A DNA stretch of 9,598 nt from Planctomycetaceae bacterium (GTDB lineage Bacteria > Planctomycetota > Planctomycetia > Pirellulales > Thermoguttaceae): contig JAISQH010000134.1 of NCBI GenBank assembly GCA_031274385.1, positions 1 through 9,598 of the forward strand. Reading direction: 5' to 3'. Position 1 is the first letter of the stretch. Every line of letters begins with the position of its first letter. Shown here piece after piece: positions 1-8,100 of the stretch. The translations under genes were made by a program, and so were the position numbers. Below the pieces are notes generated by a model, which was not told the DNA's origin, searched no databases, and saw only the letters and a list, made by a program, of their open reading frames with translations.

Positions 1-1
1 C

Positions 2-34
2 CGTACAGATTTCCACAAAGCGGAAATCTGTACG
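2..34. repeat. Perfect 13-bp hairpin after gap
   Basis: Positions 2-14 (CGTACAGATTTCC) are the exact reverse complement of 22-34, with a 7-nt spacer. The structure begins 36 bases beyond the gap stop codon, so on the minus strand it would form near the end of the gap transcript and may act as its terminator. Whether a run of U follows cannot be seen because the window ends there. It could instead be an intergenic palindromic repeat. The base pairing is certain; the terminator role is a guess. Confidence 0.5.
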
Positions 35-69
35 AATCGGTAAAACAGAAACTCGTCAATTTAATCCGA

Positions 70-1086
70 TTAGAATTTCGAGAGTTTCTCAATGAGGTCA
101 ACCGCACGGCAACTGTAACCCCATTCATTGTCGTACCAAGATAAAATCTTGACCAGATTATCGCCGACAACGCGAGTCCATTCCGGTACGAAAATCGAAC
201 TGTGCGGATCGCCGATGATGTCGGATAAGACAATCGGGTCTTCGTTGTAAGCCAAAATGCCTTTCATTTTCCCTTCGGCGGCTTCTTTGACGGCGGCGTT
301 GATCGCATCCACCGTTACCGATTTATCCGTCTGAACAACAAGATCAACACAACTTCCCGTCGGAGTCGGAACACGGAGAGAATAACCGGTTAATTTGCCC
401 TTCACTTCGGGAATCACTTCACCAACCGCTTCGGCTGCACCGGTTGTTGTCGGAATAATATTCAATGCGGCAGCACGCCCGCGATAAATATTCTTATACG
501 GAATATCAAGTACCACCTGATCATTCGTGTAAGAATGAACCGTTGTCATCAGACCTTTGACAATTCCGAACTTTTCCAAAATAACTTTGGTAACCGGAGC
601 AAGACAGTTCGTCGTGCAACTGGCATTTGAAACCGTTTTTTGGGAAGCGTTCAATTTGTCGTCATTGACACCGCAAACACAGGTCAAATCAACCCCTTTT
701 GCCGGCGCACTAATCACAACCCGTTTGGCTCCGGCATCAAGATGGGAGTCAAAACCGCCTTTGTCATCGGATTTCTTTGCAGTGAAACGACCGGTACTTT
801 CCAAAACGATTCCGGCTCCGATTTCGCCCCACGGCAATTTCGCCGGCTCTTTTTCGGCGTAAATCCGAATTTTTTTGCCGTTGACAATCACATTTTGATC
901 GTCATGCCCCACTTCGGCTTTGAGCCGACGATGGGTACTGTCATATTTGAGCAACGTGGCAAGCGTTTTGGTGTCGGTGAGATCGTTGATACCGACAACA
1001 TCAAATTTGTCAGGTGTTTCCAACATACGGCGGAACACAAGACGACCAATACGACCAAATCCATTGATCCCAACTTTAATGGACAT
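70..1086 (-). CDS. gap: Type I glyceraldehyde-3-phosphate dehydrogenase
   Basis: This 338-residue enzyme catalyses the phosphorylating oxidation of glyceraldehyde 3-phosphate to 1,3-bisphosphoglycerate in cytoplasmic glycolysis and gluconeogenesis. The N-terminal Rossmann fold carries GFGRIGR (residues 9-15) and NDL (34-36), a pattern typical of NAD-preferring forms. The catalytic domain has SNASCTTN with nucleophile Cys157, and His184 in TTVHSYT. Further signatures are the AAALNIIPTTTGAA loop (205-218), RVPTPTGS (238-245) and the C-terminal WYDNEWGYS (317-325). Length is normal for the family. The frame is open to an ATG at 1176, but the start at 1086 is preferred: AAGGAG (complement of 1095-1100) sits 8 nt upstream and the protein then begins with the canonical MSIKVGINGFGR. 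Expression is probably from the promoter at 1192-1219. The identity is secure; only cofactor preference is inferred. Confidence 0.98.
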   Translation of the reverse strand: MSIKVGINGFGRIGRLVFRRMLETPDKFDVVGINDLTDTKTLATLLKYDSTHRRLKAEVGHDDQNVIVNGKKIRIYAEKEPAKLPWGEIGAGIVLESTGRFTAKKSDDKGGFDSHLDAGAKRVVISAPAKGVDLTCVCGVNDDKLNASQKTVSNASCTTNCLAPVTKVILEKFGIVKGLMTTVHSYTNDQVVLDIPYKNIYRGRAAALNIIPTTTGAAEAVGEVIPEVKGKLTGYSLRVPTPTGSCVDLVVQTDKSVTVDAINAAVKEAAEGKMKGILAYNEDPIVLSDIIGDPHSSIFVPEWTRVVGDNLVKILSWYDNEWGYSCRAVDLIEKLSKF

Positions 1087-1191
1087 AGAAAATTCTCCTT
1101 CTCGATTTAAGTATATTTGAGGGAATGGGTCAAACGCAGAGAGTTTCCGGCGTCTGAAGGACGCTCGGCTCAACATTTTTCAATCGCTATT

Positions 1192-1219
1192 ATTTTATCC
1201 GTTTTTCTGTTCAATTCAA
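1192..1219 (-). promoter_or_regulatory. Putative sigma70-type promoter of gap
   Basis: Read on the minus strand, TTGAAT (complement of 1214-1219) is followed after 16 nt by TAAAAT (complement of 1192-1197). Transcription would start near 1185, giving a leader of about 100 nt before the ATG at 1086. It would start only about 10 nt before the alternative ATG at 1176, another reason to prefer the downstream start. Predicted from consensus similarity only. Confidence 0.45.
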
Positions 1220-1374
1220 CGGGGGAGACTAAACAGGTTACACTTTTAGTGCAAAACGGAAAAAAATAACGGTAACTCGTCGAAACAAAATAAGTTGGCA
1301 AATCCCCGCTTTTCAGTGACAACTACCGCTCTGTTAAAATCTCTGAAATGAAAATCTCAGAAAAAAACATTGCA

Positions 1375-1399
1375 ATCATAAAACGTCACTTTTTATGAT
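1375..1399 (-). terminator. AT-rich hairpin downstream of rplU
   Basis: Positions 1375-1383 and 1391-1399 form a perfect 9-bp stem (ATCATAAAA / TTTTATGAT) with a 7-nt loop, directly after the rplU stop codon. On the minus strand a run of seven T follows about 7 nt beyond the stem. The stem is weak in GC and the T-run is displaced, so this is a possible rather than a classical intrinsic terminator. If it works it separates rplU from gap. Confidence 0.35.
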
Positions 1400-1401
1400 T
1401 T

Positions 1402-1713
1402 TCATCCAACAATCTCGTTAATTTTAACAAGCGTATAAATTTGCCGATGTCCTGTTTTTCGTTTTGAATTTTTTCGGCGGCGGAATTTTGCGATTGTCAA
1501 TTTTGGTCCTTTTTTATCGGAAATGACTTCGGCAACAACTTTGGCTCCCGGAAGAGTTGGTTGTCCCAGTTTGACTTCATCACCGTCACCAATCGCCAAA
1601 ACATCGGAAAATTCAATAATGGTTCCCGGTGCTTTATCGCGGTAATCAATCATCAGTTTTTTATCAACTTCCACTTTGAATTGACGTCCGCCGTTTTTAA
1701 TAATTGCGTACAT
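1402..1713 (-). CDS. rplU: 50S ribosomal protein L21
   Basis: This 103-residue protein is the usual length for bacterial L21, a large-subunit protein that binds 23S rRNA. The N-terminus MYAIIKNGGRQFKV and the C-terminal basic segment KFRRRKNSKRKTGHRQIYTLVKI (residues 77 to about 98) are both family hallmarks. The central part (DVLAIGDGDEVKLGQP) also fits. The ATG at 1713 gives the canonical N-terminus; upstream there is only a weak AGG about 12 nt away, not a strong Shine-Dalgarno. In most bacteria rpmA (L27) follows rplU in the same operon. Here the next gene downstream is gap, after a gap of about 315 bases with a hairpin, so the usual pair has been split. A promoter candidate lies at 1787-1814. 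Confidence 0.97.
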   Translation of the reverse strand: MYAIIKNGGRQFKVEVDKKLMIDYRDKAPGTIIEFSDVLAIGDGDEVKLGQPTLPGAKVVAEVISDKKGPKLTIAKFRRRKNSKRKTGHRQIYTLVKINEIVG

Positions 1714-1786
1714 TTTGCTTTAAAACCTAAATTTTTATATTTGTTATTGTTGAAAATCACTGACTACGAATCCCAAAAGAGCCAAT

Positions 1787-1814
1787 ATTCTAACTTCAAA
1801 TACCGCAATGACAA
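1787..1814 (-). promoter_or_regulatory. Putative sigma70-type promoter of rplU
   Basis: On the minus strand TTGTCA (complement of 1809-1814) and TAGAAT (complement of 1787-1792) are separated by 16 nt. Transcription would start near 1780, giving a leader of about 65 nt before the L21 ATG. Both hexamers are one mismatch from consensus. Sequence-based prediction only. Confidence 0.5.
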
Positions 1815-1921
1815 GGGGAGGCTGACGGAAAACTGTTGATGTGCGGAGTTCAAAACGAGTTGTGAACAGTTGCTTTTTAACAAAATCATTCACAGAAAGG
1901 TAAGGACTGGTAAGAGAAAAA

Positions 1922-2022
1922 TGTCTGAACTTTGATTAAACGGATTAACTGATTGACTGTGATTTTATTTTTTAGAGTCAATCAGCGTTAATCACTAAAT
2001 CCGTTTCATCAAAGTTCAGACA
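1922..2022. repeat. Long imperfect palindromic element (~101 bp)
   Basis: The outer arms TGTCTGAACTTTGAT (1922-1936) and ATCAAAGTTCAGACA (2008-2022) are perfect reverse complements over 15 bp. After one mismatch the pairing resumes for 9 bp (1938-1946 with 1998-2006). An inner 9-bp stem, TGATTGACT (1950-1958) with AGTCAATCA (1976-1984), leaves a 17-nt AT-rich loop and an asymmetric bulge at 1985-1997. The element is intergenic and outside both predicted promoters. Its form resembles dispersed intergenic palindromic repeats with GTCTGAAC-type ends seen in various bacterial genomes, but that comparison is from memory. No protein or direct-repeat target duplication is evident. It could also be transcribed as a structured RNA. 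Confidence 0.75.
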
Positions 2023-2170
2023 ACCTCCCATTAGCTTCCTGTGAAATATTCCCGCAAATAACAATGATGCAATAAAAAGGAAAGAACTTCGTAGTGGTTA
2101 ATTTCAATTTTTTTTGTATTTTTGTGTTCCGATTTGAATTTGTTTGTTTCGAATAAAGTTGGGGGAAGGA

Positions 2171-2199
2171 TTGAAGTTTGCCGGAAAAGCCGTTAAAAT
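2171..2199 (+). promoter_or_regulatory. Putative sigma70-type promoter of TIM-barrel gene
   Basis: TTGAAG (2171-2176) is followed after 17 nt by TAAAAT (2194-2199), a good consensus match with ideal spacing. Transcription would start near 2206, about 85 nt before the chosen ATG at 2292. Prediction from sequence only. Confidence 0.5.
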
Positions 2200-2291
2200 A
2201 CTTCTCTTAAATCATTTCCTCTATTTCTTTTTTGGAAAAAAGGAAACCTACCCCAATTCTAAATGCAAAAACGTTTTCGGAGACCCCAACA

Positions 2292-3344
2292 ATGGCAAAA
2301 CGTAAACCGAACATTTTTCCCAAACTTCACAACGCGACGTGGCCCGGTGTTGTTGGTAAGGGCGGTTCCGGTGCAGACCCGATGATTGATCTTGATACCA
2401 TGCTTCGCCTCACAACGGAAGCCGAAGTGGACGGAGTCAAATTTGACGGTTTTGATTTATTCCTGAGTCATCCCCATTTCGACATTGATTCGTCGGACGA
2501 TGACATTAAAAAACTTGTGGAAAAAGTGCAATTGCTCCATCTTGAGATTGGGACGGTAGTTGCTCCGGTGTGGGGCGGCACCGGCGGCGGTTCCGCAATC
2601 GGCAACGAAACAGAGCGCGGAAAGTTCTTGACGCAAGTAAAAAAAGCCTGCCGGATCGCGTCGGAACTCCGAAAACTGGGGGTTCGTCCCAACGGCTGTA
2701 TTCGAATTGATACATCGGCGAGTGTTGAAGACTGGGCAAGAGACCCGGAGGAAAACCAAAAGTTGATTGCCAAAACATTTACGGAAGCCTGTAAGATTGC
2801 GATTCAGTTTGATGAAGTTTTGGCTTGTGAGGGCGAAATTTGTTGGGGCGGCATCCACAGTTGGAGGCGAATGCTCCAAATCCTCGAAATGGTTGATCTT
2901 CCGCAAACTCTTGGTTTTCAGGCGGATATGTCGCACACGTTGCTTTACCTGCTTGGTTACAACGCCCCCGAAGACCGGCTTTTACCGGAAAATTTTGACT
3001 GGAATGACAAAGCCGCATTTGATATTGCTTACCGTAAAATGACGAATGCGTTGCGGCATTGGACGGTTGATTTGCATATTGCCCAAAATGACGGCACGGT
3101 TTTCGGCAGCGGCGACCACGACAAAACCGGTCGGCATTGCTTGGCGAAAGACCCGAACGGTAAACTCGACATTACTTATTATGCCGGTTTCTGGCTGAAG
3201 GACGAAGACGGTTTGACCAAACGGTTTAATCATATTTGTTGGGACGGTTGCATGTTCCCCAACACCGTCATGATGAACCCGCAAACATGGAACGATGTCC
3301 TGAGTGCCATGCTCGGTGTTCGAAACGAATACGGCTGGAAATAA
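2292..3344 (+). CDS. Xylose isomerase-like TIM-barrel protein
   Basis: This 350-residue protein looks like a member of the sugar phosphate isomerase/epimerase superfamily, cytoplasmic TIM-barrel enzymes that usually bind a divalent metal. Possible metal or acid-base residues sit at expected strand ends: EGEICWGG (Glu180, Glu182), ADMSH (Asp212, His215), DLHIAQND (His262), GDHD (Asp275-Asp277) with His282, and the late HICWDGC (Asp318). Which of these bind metal is inferred. The N-terminus has FDGFDLFLSHPHFDID and a glycine-rich loop, VWGGTGGGSAIG (94-104). No signal peptide is seen. The frame extends upstream to a TTG at 2232, but ATG 2292 has GGAG 9 nt upstream and is the better start. A promoter candidate and a downstream terminator suggest a single-gene transcript. 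The substrate cannot be read from the sequence; xylose isomerase itself is unlikely because its classical signatures are not present. Confidence 0.85.
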   Translation: MAKRKPNIFPKLHNATWPGVVGKGGSGADPMIDLDTMLRLTTEAEVDGVKFDGFDLFLSHPHFDIDSSDDDIKKLVEKVQLLHLEIGTVVAPVWGGTGGGSAIGNETERGKFLTQVKKACRIASELRKLGVRPNGCIRIDTSASVEDWARDPEENQKLIAKTFTEACKIAIQFDEVLACEGEICWGGIHSWRRMLQILEMVDLPQTLGFQADMSHTLLYLLGYNAPEDRLLPENFDWNDKAAFDIAYRKMTNALRHWTVDLHIAQNDGTVFGSGDHDKTGRHCLAKDPNGKLDITYYAGFWLKDEDGLTKRFNHICWDGCMFPNTVMMNPQTWNDVLSAMLGVRNEYGWK

Positions 3345-3367
3345 TGTCGTTGTTTCCGGTTCTCTTG

Positions 3368-3452
3368 AGGCGAGGAAAGAAAAATTCTAAAAGAATATGA
3401 AATCCACAAAACGGCGAAGGAAAAGATTTGTTCTTCCCTCGCCTGTTTTTTT
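3368..3452 (+). terminator. Hairpin terminator after TIM-barrel gene
   Basis: Positions 3368-3381 and 3431-3444 pair at 13 of 14 positions (AGGCGAGG core with CCTCGCCT) and are followed by G and seven T (3446-3452). The loop is long, about 49 nt, and contains a small nested hairpin (ATTCT/AGAAT). The GC-rich base of the stem immediately before a T-run fits intrinsic termination of the TIM-barrel transcript and would isolate it from the GspK gene. Confidence 0.65.
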
Positions 3453-3458
3453 ATCGGA

Positions 3459-3487
3459 TTGATTGGTATAGTCAAAACTTTTTTAAT
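3459..3487 (+). promoter_or_regulatory. Weak promoter candidate for the GspK-like gene
   Basis: TTGATT (3459-3464) and TTTAAT (3482-3487) are separated by 17 nt and lie just after the preceding terminator. The hexamers are degenerate. If real, the leader would be only about 10 nt, which would fit a gene with no visible Shine-Dalgarno sequence. Confidence 0.25.
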
Positions 3488-3504
3488 TCAAGATTTTCAT
3501 TTCG

Positions 3505-5115
3505 ATGAATTTTTCAGTGAAATCACGACGCGGTATGATTTTGTTTATTGTGAGTATTGTTATTGCGATGCTTGCGGTTGGCTCGTTGTCACTTCTTTCT
3601 CTGCTCACAACAGAATACGAAGCGACATTGTATCGCGGTGACGAAATCCAAGCCGGTCAACTTGTTCAATCCGGCATCGAATTTATTGGTCAAACCCTCA
3701 CTGCCTCCGAGCAACCCCTCACTTCCTCCGGGCAAACCCCCATACCCAACACAGAAACTTCCGATTCGTTTTCGTTTCCGCAAGAAAATTCCGCCGAGTT
3801 TCCCCATGCGGAAAATCTCTATGATAATCCGTTGCGGTTCTGCGGAGTGGAAGTTGTTCCGGGTCATTTTGATTATTCGGGTCGCGGCACCGGGCGTTTT
3901 ACTGTTTTTTCGCCGCGTGTTGAACAGGATCGGCTCAAGGGGATTCGCTTTGGTTTGGTCAATGAATCAACGCGGCTGCATCTGGGCATGGTACTTGAAT
4001 GGGAAACGGAATCGCCGGGTCTTGGGGCGCGTGCTCTCTTAAAATTGCCCGGCATGACTCCGGCAATGGCGGATTCCCTTCTCGACTGGATTGACACCGA
4101 TAAAACGCCGCGATCTTCCGGTGCGGAACTCGCTTATTACGAACAAACCGGCGTGCCTTATCGACCTCGCAACGCCATTCCCGTAACCCTCGAAGAACTC
4201 CTTCTTGTCCGTGACGTGACACGAACATTGCTCTTTGGAACCGATGAACATTTTTCTTACGGAGCCAAAATGAGTGAGTTGCAACAGTTTCAAACGGCGA
4301 ATGAATTGCAAAACGAGTTGCTGTTTCAGCCGCACGAAGAAACCGTCAACCCGATTCCGGCGGAAAATCGGATAACGGATTCGTCACCTTTTTTTGACGA
4401 TTCGGTTGGCTTCAATGAAGAAAGCGGGCAATCGTTGGCGTGGTGTTTGCTCCTGACAACACTCAGTGCTGAAAAACTGGTTGATCCGAATGGCAATGCC
4501 AAAATTTTTCTCAATGACAACCAACTTGAATTTCTCAACGAACAACTTCAGAGCCGGCTCGATGAAGAATCGTGTCAATTTATTCTTGCGTGGCGGAAAA
4601 AGAACGGTTTAATTGACGATCCGGTTGATTTGTTGGATGCAACGGTAGAGGAAAACGGTCTGGAATTAAAGAGTCCGTTTTCTCTTGACAATCCGGTTGC
4701 GGAAGAAAAATTCCTGACGCTTCTTGATATTGCGACGGCAAGTTCGGAGATTGTTGTTTCCGGGCGAATCAATGTCAATGACGCACCGCGTCTTGTTCTT
4801 GAGGCGGTGCCGGAGTTGAGCGGTCAAATGGTTATGCAAATCCTGAATCGACGCGGCACACCCGGTGAAAAACGGAAAGATAAATATCGCCATACGATTT
4901 GGTTGCTTTCCGAAAAGATCGTTGATAAAGAGACCATGAAAAAGCTTTCAAAACGTCTGACAACCGGCGGCGATGTTTATCGGGCGCAAGTGATCGGTTT
5001 TTTTGACGGTCGCGGAACCATTCGCCGGGCGGAGGCGGTCATCGATGCCACTGTCAAACCGCCGCGACCCATTTTCACCAAAGACCTAAGCAGTCAGTCC
5101 ATCGCAAAACCTTAA
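3505..5115 (+). CDS. gspK: GspK-like minor pseudopilin of type II secretion
   Basis: This 536-residue protein resembles GspK, the minor pseudopilin at the tip of the type II secretion pseudopilus in the inner membrane and periplasm. A short basic leader ending SRRG (residues 7-10) precedes MILFIVSIVIAMLAVGSLSLLSLL, a prepilin-peptidase site plus membrane helix. Ser sits where most pilins have Glu5 of the mature protein, and lack of Glu5 is typical of GspK. Residues 173-245 carry the family signature: ALLKLPGM, LLDWIDTDKTPRSSGAE, YY, PYRPRNA and EELLLVRDVT. A second helix-hairpin-helix-like segment, INVNDAPRLVLEAVPEL, lies at 422-438. The protein is longer than typical proteobacterial GspK, with extra sequence around 62-105 and 250-300. 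An internal 7-residue near-repeat (LTASEQP/LTSSGQT) comes from a 21-bp tandem duplication at 3696-3737. No other secretion genes are adjacent and no ribosome binding site is visible. Confidence 0.85.
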   Translation: MNFSVKSRRGMILFIVSIVIAMLAVGSLSLLSLLTTEYEATLYRGDEIQAGQLVQSGIEFIGQTLTASEQPLTSSGQTPIPNTETSDSFSFPQENSAEFPHAENLYDNPLRFCGVEVVPGHFDYSGRGTGRFTVFSPRVEQDRLKGIRFGLVNESTRLHLGMVLEWETESPGLGARALLKLPGMTPAMADSLLDWIDTDKTPRSSGAELAYYEQTGVPYRPRNAIPVTLEELLLVRDVTRTLLFGTDEHFSYGAKMSELQQFQTANELQNELLFQPHEETVNPIPAENRITDSSPFFDDSVGFNEESGQSLAWCLLLTTLSAEKLVDPNGNAKIFLNDNQLEFLNEQLQSRLDEESCQFILAWRKKNGLIDDPVDLLDATVEENGLELKSPFSLDNPVAEEKFLTLLDIATASSEIVVSGRINVNDAPRLVLEAVPELSGQMVMQILNRRGTPGEKRKDKYRHTIWLLSEKIVDKETMKKLSKRLTTGGDVYRAQVIGFFDGRGTIRRAEAVIDATVKPPRPIFTKDLSSQSIAKP

Positions 5116-5190
5116 CCCGCTTTGAATCACAATAAACCGGAAAAGACAACGCAACATTCTTCGATACGGATTGACAATTGGCGATTCCGT

Positions 5191-8100
5191 TTATTCCAGT
5201 ACGAAAAACGGTGTTACCGGTACGTTGGGGATTTTTGTTCGGATGTTGTCGAGATAAAGCCCCATCAACTCCGTCGGCAAGGGGCGGGTTCCAAGCAATT
5301 CGTAAATCGGTGAATCCGCCGGAATCGTGAGCCGGCTCCGAATCTTGCGGGCATCGGACGGAACCCGGTTTTTGTCCGTTTTTTGTAGACCTTGCGTTTC
5401 AAGAAACAAATCAGGCAACCACGGCAACATCAGATTTTCAAGTAACAGGTTGCGGCGATTGTTTCGGCTAAAACTGTCGCAACCAATTGCCGCGTTTCGT
5501 AAAATTAAATTCCGGTCGATATTTTGTTTTAGTTCGGCATAGTCGGCGTATTTTGAACGGTAAATCTCATTGTCCGGGTCAAACCCGTTCTTTTTGACAC
5601 GGGAACCGAACCCGTTTTCAATGTTTTCGAGCCAACGTTTTTCGCCCCAAGGACTGAAACTGACGGCAAACTTACAGTCAATCATTAAGTTATTGTCCAC
5701 AATATTATCTTTACCGCCGTGAATCTGGACGCCGCCGAAGTGACCGCCGCTCGAACGGAAAAAGAGATTTCCGTACATAAGGACGCTGCTAATCATATCA
5801 TCAAGCCGGATGCCCGATTGTCCCGCAACATCTCTGCCGCTGCCGATGTGATGCCAGTAATTGTATCGAATTACCATGCCGCGCATGAACGGATTGCCCC
5901 AAATATCAATGCCGGCTTGATCGTCCGATTCATAAACGACGCTGTGAATCTCGTTAAATTCAATAACCTGCTCCATGCCTTCGGCTCGAATCGCGTGAGC
6001 CGGTGAATCGCAGAACAAATTGTGAGCAATCCGGTTGGCAACGCCGTCAATCAAAACCGCCGGAGCGTACGCCCTGTCAACTCGGCTGAAATCATTGACG
6101 ATACAATTTTCAACAAAACAACCGCCGGGCGAAAGCGTTTTAATGTTACCGCCTTTCAAACTAACGCCTCCGCCGCCGAGTGCCGTGAAATCGCAACTCA
6201 ACACGCCATGCCGCAACCCCTCGATTCCAAGACCCCAATTCCCGAAACGGTGGAACCCGCAACCGGCAAACCGAACTTCCTCCCCGCCGGTAACACGCCC
6301 CGCCGTGCCGGAACCTTCTTCAAACGTTAATCCGTAGAATGTCGTGAACGAAACATCTTTAACGTTCAGAAATTCTTTGGGAAACGCCGAAAGCCGAACA
6401 CGAACCGTGTTCAAATCAACTCCTTCCGGCGGATAAAGGTACAATTTACCATGAGTCCGGTCAAGATACCATTCGCCCGGCAAATCAATTTCTTCAAGAA
6501 GATTGAACGCGTAATACGGCATGTTTTCACGGTATCCGTAAGGATTATTGGTTGCAAGAACAATTTGTTTCGTTTCCGTGTCAATTTTATCAACGCGGCA
6601 ACCGGTGATTCCCCAAAGATGTCCCCAATAACCGAAAACCATCGCATCGGAGGCTTCCGTCCAACGTTCGTGACGCGGATCGGAATATTCAAAAACGCCC
6701 GGTTTTCCTGATTCGGGTGAATTGAAAAATCCCTGATGAACCTTACCGGTTCGGACAAACGCCTTTTCGGACGCTTCCAACGCATCCAACGCATTCGGTA
6801 CGGCAGCATTGGGCCACCGGGCAATTTGTTGCGGATTGTTATCAATAAACAACTCGACCGTCGGAGCGGCATTGAGACCGTTTTTGCCGTAACCGCGCGG
6901 AGCAACCGGCGGGAATTTTTCTGTTTCTGAAACATCGGCAACATAAACAAAACCGCGTACTTCTTCCGGTAATCGTTTCAAAATGGACGGATCAACCGCT
7001 TTTTTGAACCCCTGAACCGTAACGCCGCCGGAAAAAACCGGTTGTTCACCGGGAAACGCCCGATAAACAATCGGAGCCGTTACCGTACCGGAATCCTGCG
7101 ATTCCAACGTGAACGTCTCCGTAACGGGATAAACTCCGCCGCGAATCATAATTTCAACTCCGCCCTTCGGCAAATTGCCGTTGGGCAAACCGGCTTCCGC
7201 CTTTAATTTTCGTACCGCGTCACGTGCTTGGGCAAGCGTCGAAAACGGTTCGGATTCCGTACCCAGATGATTCGGGCTGCCGTTCGGCGCAACAAAAAAC
7301 TTTTTTGTAGGTGAAAACGCGGCAGGAAACGGCAACTTCGGCTTCGGAACCTCCCAAGTCTTTTTTGTTTCGGCATCCTGTTCTTGACGGTAATTCTGAT
7401 AAAGTTGACTCAACTCGCTTGAAACATTAACAAGCGATTCCCGTACAAGTTCCGCTTCGCGAGGTTTGAGAATTTCCCAAAGCCGTTTGGCTTCGGCGGT
7501 TTTTCCTTCGGCAAACAAGGCTTCGGCAAAACATTTTTCGACCGCAAAATGTTGTTTGGCGTCAAGCGTGATCGTGTTGTCATTGAGAATCCTCCAATAA
7601 ACATCGCTTGACGCGGCGGCAAGCGGAGCGTTAAATTCGGTCGGAATAAATTGACGTAACAGCGTTGCCGTCCATTCTTTCGGAATTTCCGTGTCGGTAA
7701 TGAGCGCAGCGGCAAGACGTTGGGCTTGTGAAAGATTTCCTGAAAGAGCGGCAAGATTCGCCTGAAAACACCGGAACGAAAAACGGTAAATCGCAGGCAT
7801 TTTGAGTTGGAGCAATTCTTCCGTTTTTTGCGAGGCGGTAACAAAATCTTTCCGAAACACCGCGTCAATGGCGTCACGATAAAACGCGGCATGATTTTCG
7901 GGCAACTTGGGTTGAAGCAAAGCGTGTTGCAATATTTCTTCCGGGTTGAGAGCCGACTGATAAACGGCGGTTTCGGCAACATCCATTTTGACGGAACCAA
8001 CTCCGGCGTTGTTGAATCCGACACGAAATCCCCAACCCGGTTCCGTTAAATGACCCGCATAATCAATGATTCCGTACAGCAACCCATCCAGATAAAGCCG

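Larger units (their letters stand above)
1087..1401. other. Intergenic region between rplU and gap
   Basis: This stretch of about 315 bases holds the gap leader with its ribosome binding site, a gap promoter candidate at 1192-1219 and an AT-rich hairpin just after rplU at 1375-1399. The in-frame upstream extension of gap (1087-1176) has no similarity to GAPDH proteins and no ribosome binding site, so it is read as 5' leader. I see no other gene here; in particular no rpmA (L27). Confidence 0.7.
1714..2291. other. Divergent intergenic region, rplU to TIM-barrel gene
   Basis: These 578 bases separate the leftward rplU from the rightward isomerase-like gene. They contain an outward promoter candidate for each (1787-1814 minus, 2171-2199 plus) and a long imperfect palindrome at 1922-2022. 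No convincing coding sequence is present: the reading frame on the plus strand across 1561-1839 is antisense to rplU and has no ribosome binding site. Between 2023 and 2170 I see only AT-rich sequence. Confidence 0.7.

Noticed and set aside
640..1110. A 156-codon open frame on the plus strand opposite gap
   Set aside because: It is fully antisense to a certain gene, its product is unlike any known protein, and it has no ribosome binding site. Antisense frames of this size are common in strongly biased coding DNA.
1087..1176. Upstream in-frame extension of gap to the ATG at 1176
   Set aside because: The extra 30 residues are not GAPDH-like, there is no Shine-Dalgarno, and the predicted transcription start is only about 10 nt upstream. 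The ATG at 1086 has an ideal site.
1850..1880. Short GTTCA/TGAAC inverted repeat near the large palindrome
   Set aside because: Five base pairs with a 10-nt loop is expected by chance in DNA of this composition.
2232..2291. TTG start 20 codons upstream for the TIM-barrel protein
   Set aside because: It uses a TTG with no ribosome binding site, whereas the ATG at 2292 has GGAG at 9 nt.
5116..5190. Bidirectional terminator between the convergent GspK-like and beta-helix genes
   Set aside because: Only a 5-bp ACGGA/TCCGT pairing and no T-run could be found on either strand, too weak to call.
6411..6950. A 179-codon frame on the minus strand inside the beta-helix gene
   Set aside because: It is in another frame of the same strand within a clearly coding gene, is rich in Arg and Lys as expected of a shadow frame, and shows no start signals.
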